Assembly: GCA_963575745.1 (NCBI GenBank)
Contig: CAUYUJ010003595.1
Coordinates: 42,501 to 77,650 of the forward strand
Length of the DNA: 35,150 bases
From: Prorocentrum cordatum
Lineage: Eukaryota > Sar > Dinophyceae > Prorocentrales > Prorocentraceae
Reading direction: 5' to 3'
Positions 20,308 to 29,586 of the stretch are shown here, in pieces. The notes under the pieces are model-generated. The model was not told the origin of the DNA and made no database searches. It saw only the letters and a list, made by a program, of their open reading frames with translations. Made by a program: the position numbers and the translations under genes. Each line of letters begins with the position of its first letter. The stretch's first letter is position 1.

Positions 20308-20622
20308 AGAGAGAGAGAGTATGTCCGATGGCGGTGTGCCTTTTTACCATCGCATGGCGCAGGGCTAGGCAGCCAGCTCCTCGGCTATGAGCGCTGGTGA
20401 CCCGAGGAGCCCCCCTGCAGGAGCCAAATGCTTCAGATTCGGAGTGCGATCCAGAGGCCTCGGGAACCAAAATTTGATGCGCAGTCCCCCTACTGCGTGC
20501 AATCCAAAGGTCTCGGGAACCAAAATTTGATGCGCAGTCTCTTTACTGCGCCTCTCCAGGATGACCGGGGCGACGAGGAGAAGGAGGAGGAAACGGGCCG
20601 GGAGGAGAGAGGAGAGCCCCAT
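20308..20622 (-). repeat. terminal direct repeat R2 (3' side of element)
   Basis: Nearly identical to 25335-25645. It contains an internal tandem duplication of about 55 bp, each unit holding CTCGGGAACC, AAAATTTGATGCGCAGT and an ACTGCG hairpin arm. Other foldable parts: GCTCCTCGG/CCGAGGAGC (9-bp stem), CGATGG/CCATCG, and GCGCAGT/ACTGCGC. There is an AAAAAG/AAAAGG difference and a 5-bp indel (CAGATTCGG versus CAGAG) between the copies. Confidence 0.85.
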
Positions 20623-21061
20623 TCACCGCGCCTGCGTGCGAGCATCACTCGGACCCTGCTCACCGGATTCCTCCAAGCCCCCAGGAGAGCAATATTGATC
20701 CAACTGCCGTTCCCATCGACCTGATCGAGCTGGCGATGAACTGGCGTTCCGAATCGTCGTAAAAAGTGAACGGCAACCCCATGTCGTCGGCTAGCCTTTG
20801 AATATGACGAGCTTCTTGCGCTTGCGTGACCCGCAGCGTGGCCCATGCTTTCAAGACATCGTCGTACCTGGAGTCTAGCTGTGTCGGCAACGGTAATGTG
20901 AATGACAGCCCCACATTCACGATGTACACCAACGTGAAGCCAAGCATTGAAATCCATCCCAAGGCAATCCAGCACTTGATGAGTCAAACCACGAATTGCC
21001 AAAATGAGCACGCCCAGAACCACGCAAAGTTCTCCGTAGCCGAAGCCATCCCAAAATCTAG

Positions 21062-21850
21062 TCAGATGCCCTGGCCCCTGATGATCGCCAGAACGCCCTC
21101 AGCCTTCTTCTTCGGGTCCTTCGGGATGTCAACCTCCGCGCTCTTGTACATTTTGTTGCTGTTGCCCACGACGAGCTTCTTCTTCGTGGCTTTCTGTATG
21201 CCCTTCGCCAACGTCTCGGTGGAGTCGGAATCCTTGTTCTCCGCGTCGCTGCCAACCAGTGAGCGCAACCAGCCAAACTCAGAGCGAGACAACGTCGTCG
21301 AGCCAGAACCGTTTCGAGAGTCGCGGCCCCCATCAGGTCCATCGCGCGAACCCTGACCTCCACGACCGCCGTGATCACGAACTTCCGGCGGCGCAGGAGG
21401 AAACTCACGTCCACGTGGCGGCTCTGCCATGCCCCGCATGTCCTTGAGCACGTCCTCGAACGTGGACTTCATCGCCTCGGCCAGGAGCTGGCCCGTCGCC
21501 CTGTGCTCCTTCTCGCGGTCCTTGAACGCCTTCTCCCACTGCATGTCGGCGAACTCCGGGTCCGCGCGCGCCAACTGGCGTCGCAGGTTCTCAACGTACT
21601 GCTCCCTCGAGTCTTCCTCCTCGAGGCGCTCGACCCACCGAGGCTTGCGAGGGCCGCGGCGGTCCCAGCCCCCATCATGCGGTCCGGGGGCCCACTGGCC
21701 GCAACGGCCACCGCCGGAATAGCCCCTGCCGCGATGATCATCGCGGCGGCCATCGCGACGCTCAGAGGGATGCCGGCGCTCACCTCTCGAGTAACCTTTG
21801 CCTCCCATGGGCGCCTGCGTGCGGAGCTTCAGCCAGCGAAGGAAATGGGG
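21062..21850 (-). pseudogene. RG-rich and helical tail of the retroelement ORF
   Basis: In frame with the RT-box segment that starts at 22357. After RT the protein turns basic and Gly/Arg-rich (MGGKGYSRGERRHPSERRDG, RGRGYSGGGRCGQW). It then becomes strongly helical and charged (LEEEDSREQYVENLRRQLAR, AFKDREKEHRATGQLLAEAM), followed by a Gly/Arg/Ser linker and a Lys-rich end (KDPKKKAEGVLAII) with stop at 21062. RG-rich segments often bind RNA, so a Gag-like or RNP role is plausible but inferred. It may be the C-terminus of the RT polyprotein or, if elements lie in tandem, the front ORF of another unit. No zinc knuckle seen. Confidence 0.5.
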
Positions 21851-24290
21851 TCGCACCTTCTGAGCCACAATGCACCGCGGGAGACGGAAGACAAGGGCTC
21901 TGAGCAACGAAGTCGGATATGATAGATAATGCATCTCCAGAACCGCCTCAAGAATCCAAAGAGCGGCAACTGACGGATCAAGGCCAAGCATTCGTGATCG
22001 AGCCAGCCTCCCAGCCAGGGCCCCATAGAGAAGACCGAAGGAGCGAGGTAAACAGCCAGGCCAGTCCAAAATCGTTCGAACACCCTTCCTGGACTTTTCG
22101 TCGTACAGCCATTCCCCGTTCAAGTTCTCAGGGGGGAAAACGATGTTCGGCCCAGCCGCGGACAATTCCAAGTCAAGCCACCGAGCTGCGCAATCACGGG
22201 GGCGATGCCCGAAAGCGGGTGAAAGTTTCACGCCGTAAATAGCCTTGGTATACATTGATGTGCAATCTTGACAATGCGACGGACTTATACTCAAGATATC
22301 GTCAACGAATCGTTTCAGACCGACGTCGACGCCTCCAGTCGGACGTTGCAAAAACAAAAAAAAACCATCCGGAGAAATCGATCGGGATCCCGTTCTGCCT
22401 GAATCTCATGCGCGCGCAGCAAGATACTGAGGCCAACGCCTGACAGGGCGCCCCCCAATCGGTAGGCCTTGCAATTCAAAAATGCCCCCCACGAGACTGA
22501 CCAAACTCACCCAGCAGAAGGCTAGCATTCCCCGGGCAACGTCCTCAGTAGTAATGCGGAACCATCCTCGTGCACACGTTGACGAAGTGGACGGTGCCAC
22601 CCGGACTCGTCTGGCACGCCGTACGAGGACAACACCACAAGGCACTGCGGCCTCGAAGGAGGCCGCCGCAACCTGCCACGCTTCCAAGACAGCCGAAGAT
22701 GAGCACTGTTCGTCGGCCTGGTCCGCGCCGTGCACGGTCAAGGTAAGACAATGGAGTTGGCGCCCACGCCGTAAACAGGACGGGGAAATTTCCGCAGACA
22801 ACGATGAGCGTAAAGAGCGAACCTTGTCAGCAATCTGGCCCATCTCGAACGCCTCACAACCGGCCCCAGACATCGAGATCATAGACCTCGCCGCACGCCC
22901 AAGCATCTTGTAGCCATAACCGCCAGGAACATTCGAGGAATCGACCACGCGCCGCATGCAGGAGTGGTTCTGCTTGAAGCAAATCCTGTCGCCCTTGGAA
23001 GTGAAGCGCTTGGCCTTGATCAAAGGAAACACCGTCGGAATCTTCGTCTGGCACGTCGGCGAAGGTGCCTGGCGCCATCCTCGAAGCCAAAGCGGAAGGC
23101 CCAAATGAGCGCGTGCCCAGAGCCAAGACTGAACGGCCTCTTCGGTGAGGTCTGGCCTTGGCCGCCACGTAGGGTCTCGAAGGACTGCTTGACATACGTA
23201 TCTTGCCAGGTCGGGTCCATTTGTTCTCCAAGCTTGGTCTTGGTCTTTATCGCCGCAAACTAAGATCGCCGAGGAAGGGCCCCAGGCTGCTACCGACCTG
23301 GGCGAAGAAGGTGGGCATGGAGAACACGCGCTCACAGACAACGACATGATATGCTCCATGCCCGCCCACTCTGGAGGAGCCGCTGGCACTCGCCTCGCCA
23401 AGCTCTGTCGTGCCTGGCGGATGTTGGCCGCGCCATTGCGGATGACGCGGCGGTGAAGTCGCTGGCCCAATGCCCAGTTGCAGAAAGCCCGAGTACACTC
23501 GCCAGGTAAATGGTCTGCCACGGGCCATTGGGGCAGCCGCCAAGACCCAGGAATCGCATGGAGGAGCCGAGGAGGTAGGATCACAGTCTCTGCATCCAGT
23601 GGTTCAGGTGGTGGTCGAGCTTTGAACGTGCGGAAAAATCGGCTTGCAGATACCTTGTCCTTCCAAACCGGGACCTTCGAGAAACTGTGCTTCATTCGAG
23701 GTTGTATCCACCGCCTCGCCTGTCGAAGTCGGATACTGGAAAGACTCGCTGACGCGCGCGATTTGAAAATATTCAATTTGACAGGGTCTTTCAACTGACA
23801 AGGTAGACGCACGCGGGGAACGCGAACCGAAGGAAGACCACGAACACGGAGTAGCCGGTCGATGCCAGCCATCACTGCGACAAGCCGATGATAAGAATCT
23901 ACCGGGGAAGACGCCAGCCAAGCCGCACGGAAGAGAAAATCACAAATCTCCTGAATCGGCCAGTTGGGTAGCTTCAAACGCTTGCGATAACAGCCAAGCC
24001 AAGACAAGAACAAACCAACTCGATCACGATCAAAAATGTTTATCGGCCCCACTGTCTGAGAACTGTCAAGAGCATCGCGTTGGTGTCGAACATACAACAC
24101 ACTGAAGGGGGCAGACTCAGCGAGCACGCCCGGGAGAATATCTTGAACTTCCAATTGGCGCCGCAGTTTTGGACAGGTGGGAAAAATCGATGTCCAGATT
24201 GTGCGCGTCGACGCTGATGCTGCCGTCGGTGCTAAAAGTGAGGCACGTCGTTGCCAGGATGGAGGTCGACGCCGTACTTTCCGCCTCTTC
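21851..24290 (-). pseudogene. reverse transcriptase of Penelope-like type, frameshifted
   Basis: The N-terminal half contains FDRDRVGLFLSWLGCYRKRL and PIQEICDFLFRAAWLA, then a long segment with PRRL/H-type basic stretches. RT boxes: GLPIGG (22451-22468) and RFVDDILSIS (FVDD at 22298-22309), followed by C-x2-C (SHCQDC). The main frame (24547 to 22406) ends in TGA shortly after GLPIGG. A +1 reading through the six-G run at 22451-22456 instead gives a coherent continuation, and the frame is regained just before RFVDD. So the TGA is a consequence of an indel rather than recoding. No RNase H domain. Degenerate copy. Confidence 0.6.
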
Positions 24291-24339
24291 CCACCAAATA
24301 GCAAAGCCTGTCCTTTTCGAAGGGGAGCCGATGACGCGA

Positions 24340-25245
24340 CCTTCTCGTCCGCAGCGTTTGCCAGAGGCTGTACCTGGCGGATCGCATAAGACCCCAAAGA
24401 AAACGCTCCAACACTCGACTTCGTCCAAACACACGGCAAGAAGAATGCGGAACCAAAGCTCCGCCGCAACAGCTTATAGCGAGGTCGATCTCCTGGAGGC
24501 TTGAAAGGAAAAAAAGATATCGAACGTGTTCGGATAGCCGGCCGCAAGGCCCAGGAAACCGTTCACGACACAACTTCGCTTTCCCACAATAGACACCCAC
24601 ATGGTTGGCTAGGATGTACACAACGCCCGCCATGCCCGCAACGGAGCCAGTAACAGTCGCTCGGACCAACTTGAAGACCAAGTACGAATCTCGACCTGCA
24701 AGGGCATCGTGCCATTCTGGAGGGAGAAGAATGAGAACACGCCGAGCCCATTGAGGAAGCTGCTGCAGTTGCAACGCCTGTCGAAGCCGCAATATCCCAG
24801 ACACAATGAGCAGATGCGCCAATGTCCCGAACAGGTGTGCTCCACGGAGACGTGGCTGACCACCAGATGCACAGCCAAACGTTGAAGTACACCAAGCAAT
24901 GCCATAGGAAATTGAAGCGATGGCCGCCGATGATGCACTGATGGATGTGTGGTGCCATGCCCAATCAGCAATCTCAGCAGCAACATCAGAATGCGAAGGA
25001 AGTCGATGAAATGTTCCACTGAAAAACTCCACGGTCGTCGGAGAAACCTGTGCTGGCCACGGCCACTTCGTTGGGTGTCCCTGCAAGACCTCAGTCGGAA
25101 CCGGCAGGACGGCCGCGTAGCCGGACGAAATCAGCAGGAGCAGCTGAGACCAGAGAAGACAACGAGAATGGCGTGCTGTCCGGTTCGCCGTCGTCGACCA
25201 CAGCATATGGAAATAACGAATATGTAAGAAGTAGAACGCAACCAC
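24340..25245 (-). pseudogene. GIY-YIG-like nuclease segment, N-terminal to the RT
   Basis: In the 337-codon frame starting at 25245, residues about 207-245 read AGVVYILANHVGVYCGKAKL, then CRERF and RLSEHVRYL. This fits a GIY-YIG core: VVY for the GIY box, YCG for YIG, the catalytic-type Arg, and the His of the H box. The frame then breaks at a T run near 24505. The fold continues in the next frame with RPRYKLLRRSFGSAFFLPC and ends with IRQVQPLANAADEKV, matching the Glu...PLAN-type end of GIY-YIG domains. The ~200 residues before it are hydrophobic and Ala/Leu-rich and not recognised. In retroelements this nuclease nicks the target for priming. Most of it lies upstream of RT, the unusual order. 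Confidence 0.55.
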
Positions 25246-25334
25246 CCCGCACCACAGCTAGATACCACAGTCCGAGATCCTGCACTCCTGGAACCTTGAT
25301 CACCCGTCGCCGCTGCTGCAGCCAGAACAGATCA

Positions 25335-25645
25335 AGAGAGAGAGAGAGTATGTCCGATGGCGGTGTGCCTTTTACCATCGCATGGCGCAGGGCTAGGCAG
25401 CCAGCTCCTCGGCTATGAGCGCTGGTGACCCGAGGAGCCCCCCTGCAGGAGCCAAATGCTTCAGAGTGCGATCCAGAGGCCTCGGGAACCAAAATTTGAT
25501 GCGCAGTCCCCCTACTGCGTGCAATCCAAAGGTCTCGGGAACCAGAATTTGATGCGCAGTCTCTTTACTGCGCTTCTCCAGGATGACCGGGGCGACGAGG
25601 AGAAGGAGGAGGAGACGGGGCGGGAGGAGAGAGGAGGAGACGGGG
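25335..25645 (-). repeat. terminal direct repeat R1 (5' side of element)
   Basis: Partner of 20308-20622, same orientation, a few substitutions and one 5-bp indel apart. Both begin with a GA run followed by GTATGTCCGATGGCGGTGTG and end in GACCGGGGCGACGAGGAG plus purine-rich sequence. Such close identity across a 5-kb interior with a decayed ORF suggests either recent insertion or gene conversion. Confidence 0.85.
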
Positions 25646-25651
25646 CGGGAG

Positions 25652-25682
<31 letters not shown>

Positions 25683-25975
25683 ACAAAAAAAGACAGGAAC
25701 GGACGGGAGAAGGGAAGCAGGGGGGAAGAGGAGGGCCGAGGAGAGATCAAGCAGGAGAGAGGACAATTGAGGGAGCAGGGGAGGCGATGAGGAGGAAGAA
25801 GTGTGGGGCAACGAGAATGGGGACAGGGGACGGTGAAGGCACTGGGAGAAGAGCCACGGGGAGCGGGAGGAAGACGGGGACGGAGGAGGGAGGAGGGATG
25901 GAGGGAGGGAGGGAGTGAGGGAGTGAGGGAGAAGGAGGAGGAGGAGGAGGAGGAGGAGGAGAAGGCACTGGTGCC
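25600..25975. repeat. polypurine tract (GGA/GAGA/GGGA)
   Basis: Almost pure purine on the plus strand with a (GA)n core at 25648-25675 and GGA at about 25935-25962. No gene. Confidence 0.9.
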
Positions 25976-26061
25976 TCGAGGATGCAACCTCCATCCCTCG
26001 AGGCTGAAAAGAAACGGGAAACAATCAAACTGCATAACAGCATTAGGCTTAGGTCGGTCAT

Positions 26062-26193
26062 GTCCCCCTACAGGCGGGTTTTGGACGAAAAATGAAAAAG
26101 ACTCAAGCATATTCAAGAATACCCAAAGATAGTCGAAATATCGTCCCCAGACTATTTTTTGCCAATTCTTGAGTTTTCATCCTGTAGAGGGAC
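26062..26193. mobile_element. small foldback (TIR) element
   Basis: Ends GTCCCCCTACAGG and CCTGTAGAGGGAC are inverted repeats (12 of 13). Inside, ATGAAAAAGACTCAAG pairs with CTTGAGTTTTCAT, and GATAGTC pairs with GACTAT. About 132 bp, A/T-richer than the surroundings, no coding capacity. MITE-like by structure. Confidence 0.6.
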
Positions 26194-26828
26194 AGGCCCG
26201 ACTTGACCATCGGCTGGACCCAGACCCCCGGGACCCGGTGTGCCCTTGGTGGAGGCACGAGGTGCCCGTGGGGGACCTCCTCCTGGGCAGGCGGGCCCCG
26301 CCGAGAGCGAAGGGAGCGACGGGCACGACCGCGACGCGCCTGCCGGAGGCGTGGCGAGGGTCGTGCCCATCGGTCGGAAGGGGCGGAGGGAGGCGCCGCC
26401 CCGCCCTCCCCATCACTGGCATCAGTCCTGGACCTCCCACCTGCCGACCACCCGCCTGGACATTGTTCCTGGATGGGCTAGCAAGGATGCCCATCGGTCG
26501 GAGAGAAAGTGGGCGGAAGCATGAAGTAGGAGTGCGCTGGAAGTAGATTGGGTCTCCGCCCGCCCCCCGAAGAGGAGGGAAGAGGGGAAGCCACTCGGTC
26601 ATTGAAGTAGGAAGGCGTGGAATCTGGAAGCCAAAATTACCCTGTGACGTACCCAACCCTTTCTATACATGTGGCGATTATACGCAGGACCACTCTACGT
26701 TGACTGGCATTCTGAAGGACCCGCAGTGCGCAGGAAGAGCACCCAACAGTGATTTCAGAAGAGCGCAGCAAGAAGAGGAACAGCAACTATACAACATGGA
26801 AACACAAGGGCGTTGAAAGAAACGCGTA
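26194..26828. other. non-genic stretch
   Basis: No gene recognised. A short direct repeat TGCCCATCGGTCGGA occurs at about 26364 and 26488. Confidence 0.55.
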
Positions 26829-27335
26829 TGACGTACCTCCGAATGATCCACGTGGGACGTACCTCCGCTGGGCCTCCCAGGAGCCCACGAAAATGGCGAC
26901 GGTTGCGCAGATCGCAAGCCCACCAGGGGGCGGCGAGGTCCCGAGGTGGTCCGCGTGGGACGTACCTTCGCTGGGCCTCCCAGGAGCCCACGAAAGTGGC
27001 GACGGTTGCGCAGATCGCAGCCCCCAGGGCACCGCGAGGTCCCGAGGTGGTCCGCGTGGGACGTACCTCCGCTGGGCCTCCCAGGAGCCCACGAAAGTGG
27101 CGACAGTTGCGCAGATCGCAGCCCCCAGGGGGCGGCGAGGTCCCGAGGTGGTCCGCGTGGGACGTACCTCCGCTGGGCCTCCCAGGAGCCCACGAAAGTG
27201 GCGACAGTGGCGCAGATCGCAGCCCCCAGGGCACCGCGAGGTCCCGAGGTGGTCCGCGTGGGACGTACCTCCGCTGGGCCTCCCAGGAACCCACGAAAGT
27301 GGCGACGGTTGCGCAGATCGCAGCCCGACGGCACG
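26829..27335. repeat. satellite-like array, about five 101-103 bp units
   Basis: Units begin with GGGACGTACCTCCGCTGGGC at 26854, 26957, 27058, 27159 and 27260, giving periods of 103, 101, 101 and 101 bp. Two sub-variants alternate at the CCCCAGGG(CACC/GGCGG)CGAGG site. Because 101 is not a multiple of three, each frame rotates from unit to unit, yet long open frames persist on both strands. A purine-rich tail follows (27336-27410). Confidence 0.95.
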
Positions 27336-28038
27336 AGAGAAGAGGAGAGGGGAACGCAGGAAACAGGACAGGAGGAGGGGAGGAGAGGGGAGGAGGAGGA
27401 GGACAGGGCGACCACACTGCTCTATTCAAAACGAATGCCCAACCATAGGAAGTTGGGAAACACAAGTTTCAACGACAAATGTGGGGGGTGAAAAAGGCTG
27501 AAGACGCGCAGGCGCCGGTGGAGCCAAGGCCTCCACTCGCAGCACTGAAGGGGCGGCAAGGCCGAGGCGCCAACGACCGTGCCAGAGGGCACAGTCGCCC
27601 CCCAGTCGCCCCAAGGGACCCCAACAAGCATGTAAAAGGCCTCTGCCCCACGAGCACGGGCACGGTGGTGAGATGGGCCGAAGGCCATTTGCATGACAAG
27701 AACGTCATGTTCAGGACCCGGGGAACCAAGAACCGTGTAATTGCGCTCGACATGCGGAGACACGATAACCAGTCTGAGTGTGACTGAGTCTGAGTGTGCG
27801 TGGGAAGAGGGAGGAGCCCGGAAGCAGGGAGGTATGCGGATGCTTCGCACCAGTGACAAGAAGCCCACACGCAGGACAGGGGGAACAAGCAACCCGTCCT
27901 TGAATATGGGGAATAAGTCCCTACCTAGGCTCTGCCTAGAAGGGTTCTTACTCTCTTAGCTTAAAGGGGCCGGGCAGTGCAAAGCGCCCCGGGCGGTTCC
28001 CCCAGTCCCCGCCCCGCGGTTCCCCCCAGTCCCCTGGG
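27336..28038. other. non-genic stretch
   Basis: Small open frames on both strands have no recognisable domain. CCCTACCTAGG at 27919-27929 is one arm of an inverted repeat completed at 28444-28454. GCGGTTCCCCCAGTCCCC is duplicated at about 27994-28034. Confidence 0.55.
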
Positions 28039-28402
28039 AGCTTTAGCTTTAGCTTTAGCTTTAGCTTTAGCTTAGCTTTAGCTTAGCTGTAGCTTAGCTT
28101 TAGCTTAGCGTTTCGCTTAGCTTTTCGCTTAGCGTTTAGCTTAGCTTTAGCTTAGCTTTAGCTTAGCTTTAGCTTAGCTTTAGCTTAGCTTAGCTTAGCT
28201 TAGCTTAGCTTAGCTTAGCTTAGCTAGCTTAGCTTTAGCTTAGCTTTAGCTTAGCTTTAGCTTAGCTTTAGCTTAGCTAGCTTAGCTTTAGCTTAGCTTT
28301 AGCTTAGCTTTAGCTTTTTAGCTTAGCTGCTTAGCTGTGGCTTAGCTTTAGCTTAGCTTTAGCTTAGCTTGAGCTTAGCTTTAGCTTAGCTTTAGCTTAG
28401 CG
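28039..28402. repeat. TTTAGCTTAGC minisatellite
   Basis: About 364 bp of alternating TTTAGC and TTAGC units, with stretches of pure TTAGC (28185-28225) and occasional variants. AGCT makes every unit partly palindromic. It resembles a telomeric TTTAGGG array with GGG replaced by GC but is not one. Confidence 0.95.
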
Positions 28403-28506
28403 TTACTGTTACTACTAATGCTGCTTTCCTAGGGGTTCCAACTCCTAGGTAGGGTCGCACTGGGATAATTTCGGGCGCCAATGCGACAACCTGACTGGCC
28501 ACGCAT

Positions 28507-28538
<32 letters not shown>

Positions 28539-28721
28539 CAGAAACGGGGTAATGTGAGCATATGATTAAAAAAATACCCCCCCCCCTCCCCCGGGGGGCC
28601 CTATCCGTGAAGAGTTGGGCGTACTACTAGAATCTGGGGGCCGAAACTGATTTTTTAATCGTCCCCCCCCAGCAACTTTAATCGTCCCCCCCCTTTCCCC
28701 CTGAAGATTCTCGATTTTTCC
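28403..28721. other. non-genic; (GA)n and repeated TTTAATCGTCCCC
   Basis: Contains CCTAGGTAGGG (28444-28454), a (GA)n tract (about 28509-28538), and GAAACTGATTTTTTAATCGT followed by a C run at 28643. The last motif recurs in part at 28677 and in full at 28982. Confidence 0.7.
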
Positions 28722-28973
28722 AAGGAGGAGGAAGGGAGGAAGGAGGGAGGAGGGACGGAGGAGGGAGGAGGGAGGGAGGAGGGAGGAGGGAGGAGGGAGG
28801 GAGGAGGGAGGAGGGAGGGAGGGAGGAGGGAGGAGGGAGGAGGGAGGAGGCCTCCCTCCTCTCCTCCCTCCTCCCTAGGGAGGAGGGAGGAGGGAGGGAG
28901 GGGGGAGGGGGGAGGGAGGCGAGGCAGGGCGGGAGGAGGGAGGTGGGAGGGAGGAGGGAGGAGGGAGGAGGGC
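28722..28973. repeat. (GGGAGGA)n array with internal inversion
   Basis: GGGAGGA-type units on the plus strand are interrupted at 28851-28876 by the same units inverted, then resume. This creates a 32-bp perfect palindrome at 28861-28892 centred on CCCTAGGG. The runs of three G are spaced as in G-quadruplex-forming sequence. Confidence 0.9.
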
Positions 28974-29215
28974 TGGGGCCCGAAACTGATTTTTTAATCG
29001 TTCCCCCCTTTCTCCTTCCCTCCAGCGTTTGTTTGTTCGCTCGTCGCGTGGACACATACTGTGATGGCCACAAGAAACAATTCAAGTGATTCGCTCCCGC
29101 CCAAGTGGTGTCGCGCGTCCGTGCGGTCGCCTGCGGCGTCGTGTTCTGTTGCTGCGTCGTGCCGCGTGGTGCAGTGCCGTGTCGTGCAGGATGCCCCGTG
29201 CTGTGCCGCGCCGTG

Positions 29216-29322
<107 letters not shown>

Positions 29323-29330
29323 TCCTGCGT

Positions 29331-29489
29331 TTCCTGTGCGTTGTTTGAGGCTGACTGATCGCACGTCCGCGCGCGGTCGCCCGCAAGGACGCCCGCGCGC
29401 GGACTGCGTTTCCTGTGCGGCGTTCGAGGCTGAAAGATCGCACGTCCGCGCGCGGTCGCCCGCAAGGACGCCCGCGCGCGGACGTGCGA
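29331..29489. repeat. two 79-bp repeats with long hairpin arms
   Basis: Units begin TTCCTGTGCG at 29331 and 29410. In unit 2, TCGCACGTCCGCGCGCGG (29438-29455) and its exact complement (29472-29489) form an 18-bp stem with a 16-nt loop. Unit 1 has the same arms with one base missing. They sit about 100 bp before the ATG of the next gene. Confidence 0.9.
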
Positions 29490-29586
29490 CCGATGTCGCC
29501 TCCTCTCCGTCCGCACTCTCGCCGCGGCTGTGCGGCTCGAGAGGGCTCTGGCGCGGCGCCTGGCCCCGCCCTCCGTGGCCTGCGGC

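Larger units (their letters stand above)
20308..25645 (-). mobile_element. Penelope-like retroelement with N-terminal GIY-YIG and terminal direct repeats
   Basis: Two ~310-bp direct repeats (about 20308-20622 and 25335-25645) enclose 4.7 kb. On the minus strand the inside encodes a GIY-YIG-like nuclease segment, a reverse transcriptase with GLPIGG and RFVDD boxes, then an RG-rich and helical tail. Known biology: Penelope-like elements combine RT with GIY-YIG and often have LTR-like direct repeats. An N-terminal GIY-YIG is the permuted order described for the Naiad/Chlamys-type clade. No integrase, protease or RNase H was seen, which argues against an ordinary LTR retrotransposon. The copy is inactive: several frameshifts, mostly in homopolymer runs. 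The outer limits beyond the repeats are uncertain, and the poly(T) at 19808 may be its 3' end. Confidence 0.6.

Noticed and set aside
20308-20622. Hammerhead ribozyme in the terminal repeat
   Set aside because: No CTGANGA plus GAAA core in the right arrangement on either strand of the shared repeat; a lone CTGAGGA outside it lacks the partner.
22406-22408. In-frame TGA before RFVDD as a recoded codon
   Set aside because: The +1 frame from the six-G run gives the more plausible RT sequence, so the TGA is a consequence of an indel.
26829-27335. CRISPR array
   Set aside because: Units are contiguous at ~101 bp without unique spacers, and no cas-like genes are present.
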